In this document: positions 35,330 to 44,681 of the stretch, in pieces
Numbering within the stretch: the stretch's first letter is position 1
How the letters are laid out: every line of letters begins with the position of its first letter
Assembly: GCF_022818495.1 (NCBI RefSeq)
Contig: NZ_CP089291.1
Coordinates: 1,909,001-1,973,000, forward strand
Reading direction: 5' to 3'
Length of the DNA: 64,000 nt
Origin: Fodinisporobacter ferrooxydans
Lineage (GTDB): Bacteria; Bacillota; Bacilli; Tumebacillales; MYW30-H2
Translations under genes and position numbers: made by a program
The notes under the pieces: generated by a model
Database searches by the model: none
Told to the model about the DNA's origin: nothing
The model's input: the letters and a program-made list of their open reading frames with translations, nothing else

Positions 35330-35592
35330 TGAGAAGCATGGATCAGAGGGTAGATCGGTTAGATGGCAAATATCTAATTGGTACGTATGACAATATGCTT
35401 TTTGCGAAAGACAGACTTGGTGTTTTTTCACAAGCAGTTTGACATGTGAAGCCACCTTTCGATCACTGGAACGACGTAAAGAAGACGAACTTGGAACCGC
35501 CGCTGATTTACCATCCGAACGAAGAACGGATACGAACCCACATTCTGCTTTGCTGGTTGGGGTTACTGTTGATTCATATCATTGAAAACTAA
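35330..35592 (+). pseudogene. IS1634-like transposase C-terminal remnant
   Basis: Broken frames read DQRVDRLDGKYLIGTYDNML, then PPLIYHPNEERIRTHILLC and WLGLLLIHIIEN. These match the last 90 residues of IS1634-type transposases (the RPVYHR-x-RI-H signature). Frameshifts and stops lie between. No inverted repeats found. Confidence 0.65.
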
Positions 35593-35674
35593 ATTAGGTA
35601 ACAAGTGGAACGAGGTAAGGTTTCTGATGCAAACGATGCATATGGTGGAATACCAATCAGGGGTAGCTTTTTAG

Positions 35675-36001
35675 TTGTTGTTTTTTTACTCAGGAACATA
35701 CAACTTTAAGTACTTTCTAGGTATCGACTCCCTTCGTGGTAAGTCAGAACAAGCACAGCCAAAACGGAAACGGCATCCGGCAGAATCCCTTACGCCTGAG
35801 CAGTTGAAAAAAATCGGGTATGTGCGGGGGAGTTTGTACTTAAAGAAACCGCCGCATATGCCCGAAAAGGAGTTCAAAGTGTACCGAAAACGGACGCTGG
35901 ATCTTATTTGGAAAGAGTGGAACATGCACCTTTCCAACAAAAAGGCTTCCTTTCGAAGATTGATGAAGGCGTTGGAAGAAACACAAAAATCCGACAAATA
36001 A
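35675..36001 (+). CDS. Small basic protein upstream of ssb
   Basis: 108 residues, strongly basic (KRKRHPAESLTPEQLKKIGY; many Lys and Arg). The start is uncertain: the first 15 residues are hydrophobic and could be non-coding, and no strong ribosome binding site is visible. It ends 15 bases before ssb and probably shares its transcript. No family recognised. Confidence 0.5.
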   Translation: MLFFYSGTYNFKYFLGIDSLRGKSEQAQPKRKRHPAESLTPEQLKKIGYVRGSLYLKKPPHMPEKEFKVYRKRTLDLIWKEWNMHLSNKKASFRRLMKALEETQKSDK

Positions 36002-36016
36002 CTGGAGGTAGAAAAA

Positions 36017-36511
36017 ATGCTAAATCGTGTGATCTTGATTGGTCGACTCACAGCAGACCCAGAATTGAAATACACGCCGAATGGGATTGCGGTTGCAAAT
36101 TTTACATTAGCGGTTGACCGTGCACGTGCCAACCAAAACGGGGAACGTGAAGCCGATTTTATTCCCGTGGTCGTTTGGCAAAAAGCAGCGGAAGCGTCTG
36201 CTCAATACCTTAAAAAAGGAAAAATGGCAGCCGTAGACGGACATTTGCAAATTCGTTCCTACGAGAACAAAGAGGGACAACGGGTGCGTGTGGCAGAAGT
36301 TGTTGCAGAAAATGTCCGTTTCTTATCGCCTGCCGATCACAATGGTAGTGGCGGAAATGGTCAAGTAAGTCAAAATCGTCAGCCACAACCGTCCTATTCC
36401 GGCGGAACAAGCGGACATGGAGGTGGAGGATATTCCAGCCCCAATCCATTCAGTGACCCGTTTGGTGATGGACGGCCTGTTGATTTAGATTCCGACGATC
36501 TGCCATTTTAA
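36017..36511 (+). CDS. ssb: Single-stranded DNA-binding protein
   Basis: 164 residues. The OB fold covers 1-110 ([20 protein letters not shown]), followed by a Gly/Gln/Ser-rich linker and the acidic tip DLDSDDLPF, which recruits repair proteins. TGGAGGT precedes the ATG. It lies beside a mobile, decayed region, so it may be an accessory copy rather than the housekeeping ssb that sits between rpsF and rpsR. Confidence 0.95.
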   Translation: MLNRVILIGRLTADPELKYTPNGIAVANFTLAVDRARANQNGEREADFIPVVVWQKAAEASAQYLKKGKMAAVDGHLQIRSYENKEGQRVRVAEVVAENVRFLSPADHNGSGGNGQVSQNRQPQPSYSGGTSGHGGGGYSSPNPFSDPFGDGRPVDLDSDDLPF

Positions 36512-36559
36512 TTGACACATTCGCAATCTAACGTGCAAACGAACGAGGAGTGAAAAAAT

Positions 36560-36784
36560 ATGGCGATTTTACTTTTAGCGGGATATACTGAATTTGAGGT
36601 GATCCCAATGGATAAAATTGAAAAAATTTTTGAGGAACTCGATAAACTTAATAAAGATGAATTAAATGAATTTAACGAGAGATACATTGAATATATCGAA
36701 AACAAAGGTTGGTTAATTTTATCCGAACAAACTCTATTCGAGGATTGGGACAATGAACAAGATGACGCATATAACGACCTATGA
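36560..36784 (+). CDS. Putative antitoxin of the PemK/MazF-type module
   Basis: 74 acidic, helical residues; its end overlaps the start of the toxin by 32 bases, the usual layout of type II toxin-antitoxin pairs. GAGGAG lies before the ATG at 36560; an ATG at 36608 (MDKIEKIFEELDKLN) also has a good site (GAGGTGAT) and gives a more usual antitoxin start. The family is not recognised; the call rests on context. Confidence 0.6.
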   Translation: MAILLLAGYTEFEVIPMDKIEKIFEELDKLNKDELNEFNERYIEYIENKGWLILSEQTLFEDWDNEQDDAYNDL

Positions 36785-37110
36785 TATAGGGGATGTGTTG
36801 TTGGTTCCATTTCCCTTTAGTGATTTGTCGGAAGTCAAGCAAAGACCAGCTATGGTGATTAACAACAAAGAACATCAAAGAGATACAAATCATGTGATTT
36901 GTATGGTTATCTCTTCAAAAGAGCCAAAAGGAAAATGGGATATTCGCTTAGAAAAATGGAAGGAAGCCGGTTTGTTGTTTCCTTCTATCGTAAAAATTGG
37001 CAAGGTTTTTAGTCTGGATCACTCAGAAGTCAGAAAGTATCTAGTGTAAAATGGCTGAATTATCCAATGACTATGAATCTATGATATACTGTGAAGCAAA
37101 AGATTCATAG
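36753..37110 (+). pseudogene. PemK/MazF-family endoribonuclease toxin with shifted C-terminus
   Basis: The main frame (36753-37049) gives 98 residues with the family signature GDVLLVPFPFSDLSEVKQRP and SKEPKGKWDIRL. It stops after RKYLV. The next frame continues KMAELSNDYESMIYC, which fits the family C-terminus, up to a stop at 37110. So a small indel has cut the last helix. The core fold may still be functional. An IS630 element follows directly. Confidence 0.7.
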
Positions 37111-37127
37111 AATGGGACGGATATATT

Positions 37128-37667
37128 TTGCATAAACAAACCGCAATTAAAATCGTACTGAGCGAACGGCAACGAAAAGTGCTGGAGAAGATGGCCAAAG
37201 GAACCCACACACCGCTGCATTTCATCGAGCGAGCCAAGATCATTTTACTTTCGGCACAAGAGGTCAACAATTGCGAACTGGCTCGACGTCTCAGCCTCAG
37301 TGTCGATACCGTAAAGCGGTGGAGGAAGCGCTGGTCAACTTTTGCGGTGGAACTGGAACAAGTCGAAACCCATCGCCCTCATGTGCTGAAAGCGAAAATT
37401 GAAGCGGCCTTAACCGACGAACAACGATCGGGAAGACCGTCTGCGTTTACAGCCGAGGAAGTCGCCCATATCCTGACCTTAGCCTGCCAGACACCCGAAA
37501 GCTTGGAACTGCCGTTTAGTCATTGGACACCCGGATTGCTTGCCCGCGAAGCGGTAAAACGTGGCATCGTTTCCTCGATTTCGACGCGTCAGGTCGGGCG
37601 TTTTTTAAAACGAAGCGGACTTGAAACCCCATCAAGTGAAAGGATGGCTCAATCCGAAGATCGATGA
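37128..37667 (+). CDS. IS630 transposase, first frame
   Basis: 179 residues with two helix-turn-helix regions (NCELARRLSLSVDTVKRWRKRW; later SSISTRQVGRFLKRSGL). It starts at a TTG near 37128. It overlaps the second frame by 47 bases, so the full transposase is made by frameshifting. Confidence 0.85.
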   Translation: MHKQTAIKIVLSERQRKVLEKMAKGTHTPLHFIERAKIILLSAQEVNNCELARRLSLSVDTVKRWRKRWSTFAVELEQVETHRPHVLKAKIEAALTDEQRSGRPSAFTAEEVAHILTLACQTPESLELPFSHWTPGLLAREAVKRGIVSSISTRQVGRFLKRSGLETPSSERMAQSEDR

Positions 37668-38376
37668 TCCCGAGTTGTACCATCAACAAGTGAAACAGGT
37701 GTGTGACGCTTATCATGAGGCATCGGAACTCGCTGAACAAGGAGTACACGTTTTATGCACGGATGAAAAAACGGGTATTCAGGCGTTAGAACGCGCACAG
37801 GCCACGAAACCGATGAAACCGGGGCAAGTGGAGCGCGTCGAGCAGGAATACATCCGGCATGGCACGACCAGTCTTACCGCTTCACGCGATGTCGTCACGG
37901 GCCAGTTGATCGCTCCGATGATTCAGGCGACACGTAATGAAGCCGACTTTGTGGAGCATATCCGCCAAGTGGTCCGCCATGATCCAACAGCACCTTACCT
38001 GCTCGTGATGGATCAATTGAACACGCATAAGTCCGAGTCTCTGGTTCGTTTCGTAGCTGCGGAGTGCGGCATACCGGAAGAAGCACTTGGTGAAAAGGGC
38101 AAGTCCGGCGTTCTGAAAACGATGGAATCCCGCGCCGCGTTTCTTACCGATCCTAGCCATCGTATTCGCGTGATCTACACGCCTAAACATTCTTCTTGGC
38201 TCAACCAAATTGAATGTTGGTTTAGCATACTCTCACGCCGTCTTCTGAATAAACGCGCCAGCTTTGTGTCAGTCGAAGATTTAGAGCAGCGTATTGCCGC
38301 ATTTATTGATTACTATAACGAACATTTGGCCAAACCCTTTCGTTGGACTTATGCTGGTAAGCTTCTAAAAATGTAA
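37621..38376 (+). CDS. IS630 transposase, catalytic frame
   Basis: 251 residues with the DDE motifs LCTDEKTGIQAL, LVMDQLNTHKS and PKHSSWLNQIECWFSILSRR. It is intact. A frameshift in the overlap with the first frame would join the DNA-binding and catalytic halves. Confidence 0.9.
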   Translation: MKPHQVKGWLNPKIDDPELYHQQVKQVCDAYHEASELAEQGVHVLCTDEKTGIQALERAQATKPMKPGQVERVEQEYIRHGTTSLTASRDVVTGQLIAPMIQATRNEADFVEHIRQVVRHDPTAPYLLVMDQLNTHKSESLVRFVAAECGIPEEALGEKGKSGVLKTMESRAAFLTDPSHRIRVIYTPKHSSWLNQIECWFSILSRRLLNKRASFVSVEDLEQRIAAFIDYYNEHLAKPFRWTYAGKLLKM

Positions 38377-38408
38377 TTATTATAACGCGTTACTTACGCC
38401 ATTACGCA

Positions 38409-38697
38409 CTAGTTTGCCAGATTATCATCCTATTAAAATTATGTATTTCTCTGATCTACAGTACCAACACGGGGTGGATGGGGTGGAGATTGACGGCAGC
38501 AAAGTAAAAATATATGATCGGGAAAAGACAATCTGCGATATCGTTCGTTATAGGGAAAAGATTGGGATTGATATTATGAAGGAAGGATTGAGGAATTATC
38601 TGCAACGGCCAGGAAAAACATCACGAAGCTGGTGGAGTATGCAGAAAAATTGCGAATTAAAACAGTTCTTCTAAAATATCTCGAGGTGCTTTTGTAA
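38409..38697 (+). pseudogene. AbiEi-type antitoxin, C-terminal remnant
   Basis: LPDYHPIKIMYFSDLQYQHG to KEGLRNYLQRPGK matches the C-terminal half of AbiEi. The N-terminal winged helix is missing at the IS630 side. One base is lost in an A-run, after which the correct frame reads ITKLVEYAEKLRIKTVLLKY and LEVLL, ending at 38697. So the gene is both truncated and shifted. Confidence 0.7.
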
Positions 38698-39688
38698 TGA
38701 GTAATATCAAGAATATTCCGGATTCCGTAACATAGCGATTAAGAAATATAGCCAAGCCGAGTGGTAAGGCATTTGATTTGGTTTTGCTCTCATATCTGCA
38801 AGAACGTCTCCTGTATCGATTATCCATTTCGGAATTTAGGGAAAAGTTTGTACTAAAAGGCGGTCTGTTTCTCTTCTCCTTAACACAATTTAAAGCAAGA
38901 CCAACAAAAGATATCGATTTCTTGGCTAGACAGATTGCAAATGATACCGAATTTATAAAAGCTGCTTTTGAAAAGATATGCAATTTAACAGTTGAAGAGG
39001 ACGGCGTAAAATATAATGCTGCGAGTATGACGGTGGAGCGTATTAAGGAAGATACTGACTACGAAGGTGTCCGCATAAAAATATCTGCCTTTTTAGGCCG
39101 AATGAAAAAGTATTGCAGCTGGATATCGGATTTGGGGATGTCATTGTTCCAAAGCCGCAGGATATTGATTATCCTGTACTGTTACATATGGCGTCACCCA
39201 ATATTCAGGCATATTCAACTGAATCTGTCATAGCAGAGAAGTTTGAAGCAATGATCACACTTTCGGTTGTCAACAGCAGAAAGAAGGATTTCTACGATAT
39301 TTATTCGTTACTAACGACAGAGAACTTTGATGACCGAGTCCTAATGGAAGCTGTTTTCGAAGCATTTCAACGCAGAGGAACTCATGTTGAAAGAGAACAT
39401 CCTGTTTTCTCGGCGGCTTTTGCTACAGATCATGCAAGAGTGAAACAATGGATTGCCTTTTTACATCGAATTGGAGTTGCTGAAACTCTGGGTTTTCAAG
39501 AAGTGATGAGGAAGATCATAGAGTTCCTTTCACCTGTTTATCAAGCAGTGATTACGGAAGAGGAATTTTTTAGTTATTGGGATTGTCAATTGCAGGAATG
39601 GTTAATTAAACTCCGGAATACAAAGCTGGTTGATTATTTAGTTGCTCCTGAAAAAGCCAATTTTCAAAATCCGTTCCACTGGATGTAG
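38697..39688 (+). pseudogene. AbiEii-type nucleotidyltransferase toxin, inactivated
   Basis: It begins MSNIKNIPDSVT, meets TAG, then continues RLRNIAKPSGKAFDLVL with the catalytic region FVLKGGLFLFSLTQFKARPT and KDIDFLAR. Near 39105 the frame shifts to LQLDIGFGDVIVPKP and the rest (STESVIAEKFEAMITLS, KKDFYDIYSL) runs to 39688. One stop and one frameshift inactivate it. AbiE is a type IV toxin-antitoxin system giving phage resistance. Confidence 0.75.
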
Positions 39689-39874
39689 TGTTCTTTCTGA
39701 CTTTTAAACGCTATATACAGTATGTCTTTAGTTGTAATTTGGACTTTTTCAGGGGTAACTATTTAAAAGATCTAAATTCCTTCAATTAAAAGGGAAATGG
39801 ACTGAGATTTGCAATTTGTTATAAATATGGGTTTTAGAAAGTACAAAAGCACACTGGGGTTAGGAGGGATGGAA

Positions 39875-40444
39875 ATGTCCTATATCGTTGATTTTAAAAA
39901 TGTGTCTACGGTTGGTTTAGAGTCTTCACCTGTAGTAGAATCGCTTGCTGGTTTACGTGCTAATGAAGCCCGTTACTTCATGAACAAATACAAGCATGAA
40001 TTTACGGTTGTACCAGCTAGCGAAAGCCAGGAGACCCTTGATTATGTGAACCGAATTTTGAAAGAAGAACGTGATATTGAGTTTGCGACCAAACCTTTAG
40101 AAACGTCGCGTTTTCAAGTGGAAAATATCAAAATGGCCTACGTCTTTTATGAGGATGGTCTTGTGGTCAACGTCATGTATACGGTTGATGACCCTAAGAA
40201 GCGGGCCGTTGGTTTTAAGCTTTCTGAGGGGATGGAGGTACCAAAGGAGTTAGAAGGGAAGTTTAAGTTTGCTAGGCAGAAGTCTAAGCTAGCTGGAACA
40301 ATCCGGGGCTCGTTTTTTGTAATTAAAGGAGAAATTAAAGTAAGCAAAAGCGCAAGCACAGCGGTGGATCCTATATTTGCTGAAGGTATTCCAGCAACAA
40401 TGTTTGGCGTTGCAGATGTTCGCAAAGAGTCGAAAGATTATTGA
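39875..40444 (+). CDS. Unrecognised conserved-looking protein
   Basis: 189 residues from ATG 39875, with GGAGGG 6 bases upstream; the frame is open further up but without a ribosome binding site. The protein is soluble with mixed helix and strand (SYIVDFKNVSTVGLESSPVV; LAGLRANEARYFMNKYKHEF). No cysteines, no signal peptide. I do not recognise a family. It stands between the AbiE remnant and a VOC remnant, in an accessory patch. Confidence 0.65.
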   Translation: MSYIVDFKNVSTVGLESSPVVESLAGLRANEARYFMNKYKHEFTVVPASESQETLDYVNRILKEERDIEFATKPLETSRFQVENIKMAYVFYEDGLVVNVMYTVDDPKKRAVGFKLSEGMEVPKELEGKFKFARQKSKLAGTIRGSFFVIKGEIKVSKSASTAVDPIFAEGIPATMFGVADVRKESKDY

Positions 40445-40548
40445 AACACGGCGTAAAGTTTACTATGGAGCCGATAGAAATGGGCGAAGTTACATTAGAC
40501 GTCTTCGACGATACATGCGGTAACCTTATTCAGATAATGCAGAAGTAA
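40444..40548 (+). pseudogene. VOC/glyoxalase-family C-terminal fragment
   Basis: KHGVKFTMEPIEMGEVTLDV then FDDTCGNLIQIMQK, then a stop. This is the last strand and metal-ligand region of a VOC (glyoxalase/dioxygenase) protein. The rest is missing. Confidence 0.6.
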
Positions 40549-40606
40549 CATTATGACTAAATAGAAAATCTGCATAGAAGAGAGCCAACAAATCTTTGCC
40601 TATGGT

Positions 40607-41011
40607 TTGTCAGTTATTTTTTTTATTGCTGGTGCTACCAGTGTTTATGAAGTTCATCAACGAACACATGCGCAAGTTCTTTCGGTATCATCAGTTATGA
40701 TTAATGACAAAAACATACAAAAAGCTCAAGAAGATTTAAAACAGATTATTCATGATGATCAAAAATTGGTTGTACAACTTGATGTTTCAACATCTGATGG
40801 TGAAATGATAGGATCAGGTTTTTTATATGATAACAAAGGTGATATTGTCACTAATTCCCACGTTATAGAAAATGCTTCAAAAGTGGCTGTTAAAATGGCC
40901 GATTCGACGACCTATCAGGGAAGCGTGATTGGAAAAAGTCCAGATATAGATATTGCTTTAGTTCGTGTCGATGCACTTGCAGGAAAAGCTCCGATGAGGA
41001 TTGCAAATTAG
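40607..41011 (+). pseudogene. Truncated HtrA-like serine protease
   Basis: 134 residues: a membrane anchor (2-20), a linker, then the first half of a trypsin-like domain with the catalytic His in IVTNSHVIENA and the Asp in DIDIALVRVDA. It stops at KAPMRIAN, before the serine motif GNSGG. A second broken HtrA-type gene in this window. The frame is open upstream to about 40565 without a clear ATG. Confidence 0.7.
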
Positions 41012-41388
41012 CACCTATAAGTTAACATACCAAACTGGATTTGAAAATAACAAGTTACGTATTATTCAGGGTAATGCAGAAAAAGAGTAAAAGTAGGACA
41101 ATAATTTATCACAATATGGCAGGGGATAGGGAAAGCCAGGATAAATAAATTCAGGGATTAGGAATAGACTCATACAGAACATGTGAACTTATCGAGTCTT
41201 TAAAGTTTTGGTATTTTTCTTTTTTGGGCAATAGGATGCCCGGGCTTGAGGAAACTCATGCATATTTGGATACCTATATTTGTCCAAATATAAGTGAATG
41301 AATGTGCTTTTCATGTATAATGAAAACTAAGATACATGAGATGCACTTCGTTCTTTTAGGAAGACAGTCTAAATTGGCGGTGAGCTTT
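41012..41388. other. Non-coding stretch
   Basis: A short tail NNKLRIIQGNAEKE ends at about 41089 and may be the end of a lost gene. Nothing else supported. Confidence 0.4.
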
Positions 41389-41730
41389 ATGAGACAAATG
41401 GTAACCGACATCGAAATGAAAGCTATACAAGAATTATACACAAAAATCAAAGACGATCTTCAAGTAAATAAAATCATACTTTTCGGATCAAAAGCTAGAG
41501 GAGAAGCAACGGGATATTCCGATGTTGATCTTGTTATCTTAACCGAAAAAGAGAAAACTAAGGAAGATCGAGAAAAACTGTCTCATATATCCGCAGATCT
41601 CAATATTGATTATGGAATTGCTTTGAGTTGTATGTATTTTAATGTTGACGAATGGCTTTCTGGAGAAAATGTAAACCCATTTCTTAAAGATAATATAGAG
41701 AAAGAGGGAGTTGAAATTGTCATACAGTGA
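41389..41730 (+). CDS. Minimal nucleotidyltransferase (MNT family)
   Basis: 113 residues with the catalytic signature LFGSKARGEATGYSDVDLVI (GSxxRG..SDxDL). In MNT/HEPN pairs the MNT protein is the antitoxin and AMPylates the HEPN RNase. The start at 41389 has GGTGAG upstream; an ATG at 41398 is possible. Its last bases overlap the HEPN gene, which is cut short. Confidence 0.8.
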   Translation: MRQMVTDIEMKAIQELYTKIKDDLQVNKIILFGSKARGEATGYSDVDLVILTEKEKTKEDREKLSHISADLNIDYGIALSCMYFNVDEWLSGENVNPFLKDNIEKEGVEIVIQ

Positions 41731-41854
41731 AAAAGCCATTGGAGTTATGTTGAGAAAAGCGAACGAGAAGTACGCTTCTGCTAGTGACGATTTTGAAAAA
41801 GGCCGATATGATAGTTGTATTGGCAACTTGGAGCGCAGGTTTCTGGGAGAGTAG
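41717..41854 (+). pseudogene. HEPN-domain gene truncated into rRNA sequence
   Basis: A TTG start with AGAGGGAG upstream gives SYSEKAIGVMLRKANEKYAS and DDFEKGRYDSCI, the first helices of a HEPN protein. The usual continuation (an AYYA motif) is replaced by GNLERRFLGE and a stop, encoded by the end of a 5S rRNA gene. Confidence 0.7.
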
Positions 41855-41867
41855 GACGTTGCCAGAC
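41825..41867 (+). rRNA. 3' end of a 5S rRNA gene (fragment)
   Basis: TTCTGGGAGAGTAGGACGTT followed by GCCAGAC is the conserved 3' arm of bacterial 5S rRNA. The 5' two thirds are absent. The left edge is estimated. Confidence 0.75.
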
Positions 41868-41877
41868 AATTGAAAAA

Positions 41878-41922
41878 GAAGCTCCACTTGACAATTACGT
41901 GTTGTCAGGTGGAGCTTCTTTA
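41878..41922 (+). terminator. Strong terminator, probably of a former rRNA operon
   Basis: A 17-bp stem, GAAGCTCCACTTGACAA / TTGTCAGGTGGAGCTTC, one wobble pair, then TTTAT. It lies 10 bases after the 5S end, where rRNA operons end. Confidence 0.85.
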
Positions 41923-42093
41923 TGTTGGCTTTATGGTTTGCGCTGGATTGTTACACGATTTTGGTTATATTAGGTAATTAGGTTATAATACATAATAAGA
42001 AAACGGTTACAATCGATTGGAATTCAGGGTATCTTGCAGGGAAAAGAATTAGAGTAGATTATTACAAGTATCTTATGCAGGAGGAGGGGAACC

Positions 42094-43461
42094 ATGAGGT
42101 TAAAAGATCACTTATTATCAATATTAGAATCATTTCATGATGTGGTGCTAGTGATCGCAAAGGATAGTACAATAGCGTATGTTAATCAGGCCTATTCTCG
42201 TCAATTTGGTGTCCCGGTGAATAAAATTATTGGACGAAAACTCAATGAAATAGAATCTAAAGCTCGAATATTAGAGGTCTTGCAAACTGGGATTCCTTTA
42301 ATTAATGATTACAGTTATGTTCATTCATTGAAAAAAAGTATCTGTGCCAACATTACCCCTTTAATCGAAAATGGTGTGATGATCGGAGCGGTAGCAATCA
42401 TGAAAGATATAAGTGAAATACGAGATTTGCAAGAACAACTGGAACGGTATAAAAAATATTCGAACGACTTGGAGGAAAAATTGGTAAAGAGGAATTTTGC
42501 GCTTTTGGAAAGCAGTTCTCCCCCAATGCAAATGGCTGTAAATTTGGCACGCAAAGTAGCTACAACGGATGCTACTGTGCTGATTTATGGTGAAAGTGGA
42601 GTAGGAAAAGAAGTATTTGCAAAATCGATTCATAATGCAAGCAATCGTGAAGGGCAACCGTTTATTGCAATCAATATGGCTTCCATTCCGGAAAACTTAT
42701 TTGAAAGTGAACTGTTTGGGTATGAGGACGGTTCTTTTACCGGTGCAAAAAAGGGTGGGAAAAAAGGGATTTTTGAGTTGGCAAATGGCGGGACCCTTTT
42801 TTTAGATGAAATTGGGGAAATGCCCCTTGCCGCACAGGCCAAAATTTTACGGGTTATACAGGAACGTACGTTTCAAAGGATTGGCGGAACACGCCTGCAT
42901 CCGCTAGACATTCGCATTATATGTGCCACGAATCGCGATCTTCGGGAACAGATTAGGCTTGGAAAATTTAGAGATGATTTATATTATCGATTAAATGTTG
43001 TTCCAATTAAAATTCCACCTCTTCGTGAACGAAAAGAAGATATTCCCTTTTTAGTAAATCATATACTGACAGAATTAAATTTTAAATACAATAAATCTAT
43101 CGTAATTACGGATGAAACTTATAGCCAATTTGAAAAATATGAATGGCCTGGTAATGTACGTGAGTTGTATAACGTAATCGAACATATGATTGCTGTTTGT
43201 ACGAATTCTTATTTTGAGCTTTCGGACATACCGGAATACATAAATAAGCAATTAAAAAATCATCACGCAAATAAATCGTTGAAAGGCAAACCAGCATCTC
43301 ATGAAACAGATAATACTTTGTACCGAATGGTCGAACAGACAGAACGAGAAATGATTGAGGCTGTACTCAAAACTAGTAAAAATCGTTCGGACGCAATTCA
43401 GAAATTAGGGATTAGTCGTAAAGCCTTTTATGCAAAGTTAAGGAAATATGGGCTTTTATGA
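42094..43461 (+). CDS. Sigma-54-dependent transcriptional activator (PAS-AAA-Fis HTH)
   Basis: 455 residues. A PAS domain (10-110) probably senses a small ligand. A short coiled coil leads to the AAA+ domain with Walker A GESGVGKE, GSFTGA (the GAFTGA sigma-54 contact loop), GGTLFLDEIGEMP and the arginine-finger region FRDDLYYRLNV. The C-terminal Fis-type helix-turn-helix ends the protein (AIQKLGISRKAFYAKL). GGAGGAGG lies before the ATG. Three -24/-12 promoters nearby (43635, 50203, 50502) are the obvious targets, so it probably controls the whole acyl-CoA cluster. Confidence 0.94.
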   Translation: MRLKDHLLSILESFHDVVLVIAKDSTIAYVNQAYSRQFGVPVNKIIGRKLNEIESKARILEVLQTGIPLINDYSYVHSLKKSICANITPLIENGVMIGAVAIMKDISEIRDLQEQLERYKKYSNDLEEKLVKRNFALLESSSPPMQMAVNLARKVATTDATVLIYGESGVGKEVFAKSIHNASNREGQPFIAINMASIPENLFESELFGYEDGSFTGAKKGGKKGIFELANGGTLFLDEIGEMPLAAQAKILRVIQERTFQRIGGTRLHPLDIRIICATNRDLREQIRLGKFRDDLYYRLNVVPIKIPPLRERKEDIPFLVNHILTELNFKYNKSIVITDETYSQFEKYEWPGNVRELYNVIEHMIAVCTNSYFELSDIPEYINKQLKNHHANKSLKGKPASHETDNTLYRMVEQTEREMIEAVLKTSKNRSDAIQKLGISRKAFYAKLRKYGLL

Positions 43462-43634
43462 ATAGTATTGAAGCAAAAAGAATCGAAACACAGAGTTGTT
43501 GGCAAACGTATTGAGAGCTTCGATGAAAATAAACTGTTTCATAGAGAAACAACTTGTGTGGTTTGGAAATAGGTAAACCAATTTAAATCCTTACTACTTT
43601 CTCTGAAACGCCTATTCTAATAAGAAATGAAAGT

Positions 43635-43650
43635 TGGCACCAAACTTGCA
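43635..43650 (+). promoter_or_regulatory. Sigma-54 promoter of the SDR/HBD genes
   Basis: TGGCAC-N5-TTGCA, a perfect match to the -24/-12 consensus, 45 bases before the SDR start. Confidence 0.92.
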
Positions 43651-43694
43651 ATTCATTCATTTGACAAGGAATGTATGTATGAGGAGAGGTTGCT

Positions 43695-44453
43695 ATGGAG
43701 ATCTTTAGACTGAAGGATCGGGTAGCGGTTGTTACCGGGGGAAACAAAGGGTTAGGACGGGCAATGGCATTGGGTCTTGCGCGGGCAGGTGCCGATGTCG
43801 TAGTTATCGGCAGGGATGAAAATTCGAATCAACAGGTTGTAGATGAGATTCGTGAGCTTGGCAGAAAAGCCACAAGTTATTCGATCGATCTTCGTAATAC
43901 AACATCCATTCATAACACGATGGATGAGATATCCAAAACATTTACTAAAATTGATATTTTAGTAAATAATGCAGGCAGTTCTTTTACGAAATTTGCGCTT
44001 GAAGTAACAGAGGAAGAATGGGATCAGATTTTGCATTTGAATTTGAAGTCGTTGTTTTTCTGTTGCCAGGCGGCTGCAAAGAAGATGGTTGAACAGGGTC
44101 ACGGGAAGATCATTAACATTGCGTCAATTGCCGGAGCAGTTGGTGAGGTAGGAATCAGTGCCTATACCGCAAGTAAAGCTGCGGTGATTAATCTTACCAA
44201 GTCGTTGGCGTTGGAGTGGGCAAGATATAACATTCAGGTAAATGCAATCGGCCCCGCTTATATTAAAACAGATTTAAATGCAAAACAGCTAGAAAATCCA
44301 AAAGTATATGAAAAAATCATTTCAAAAACTCCCATGAAACGATTGGGGCAGCCAGAGGAATTAGTAGGAACAGCAGTATTGCTCGCATCTGATGCTAGCA
44401 GTTTTATCACCGGCCAAACAATTTTCGTTGATGGAGGATGGCTTGCACAATAG
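43695..44453 (+). CDS. Short-chain dehydrogenase/reductase
   Basis: 252 residues. Cofactor motif TGGNKGLG (14-21), NNAG, catalytic Ser in NIASIAG, Y157 and K161 in YTASKAA. It is a classical SDR closest in style to gluconate-5-dehydrogenase and 3-hydroxybutyrate dehydrogenase groups. GAGGAGAGG precedes the ATG. In this cluster it could reduce or oxidise a hydroxy/keto acyl substrate, as LvaD does in levulinate use. Confidence 0.9.
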   Translation: MEIFRLKDRVAVVTGGNKGLGRAMALGLARAGADVVVIGRDENSNQQVVDEIRELGRKATSYSIDLRNTTSIHNTMDEISKTFTKIDILVNNAGSSFTKFALEVTEEEWDQILHLNLKSLFFCCQAAAKKMVEQGHGKIINIASIAGAVGEVGISAYTASKAAVINLTKSLALEWARYNIQVNAIGPAYIKTDLNAKQLENPKVYEKIISKTPMKRLGQPEELVGTAVLLASDASSFITGQTIFVDGGWLAQ

Positions 44454-44455
44454 GA

Positions 44456-44638
44456 TATGAAGGACCTTTGGCAGTTAAAAGGGCAAAACTGGCGATCGAA
44501 CGTGGTATGCAACTGTCACTTCAAGAGGAACTGGGATGGGAAGCAGAATTGTTTGGACAGTTATGTGAAACAGAGGACCAAAGTGAAGAGGCAAGTGCAT
44601 TTTTGGAAAAGAGGGCTCCGAAATTTGCAGGGAAATAA
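44456..44638 (+). pseudogene. Enoyl-CoA hydratase C-terminal remnant
   Basis: [20 protein letters not shown] to [18 protein letters not shown] is the C-terminal helix region of crotonase-family proteins (the AFLEKR-P-F-GK ending). The crotonase core is missing; the fragment begins inside the end of the SDR gene. It may have been produced by a deletion joining the two genes. Confidence 0.75.
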
Positions 44639-44681
44639 CAAAACTACCAAAACTTCAGAAATAGAAAGGGGTAAAACAAAC

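Larger units (their letters stand above)
37111..38400 (+). mobile_element. IS630-family element
   Basis: Two overlapping transposase frames as usual for IS630. It separates the toxin from a truncated AbiEi gene. I could not fix the inverted repeats, so the edges are approximate. Confidence 0.75.

Noticed and set aside
37895-38208. Minus-strand frames inside IS630
   Set aside because: They lie opposite the intact DDE frame.
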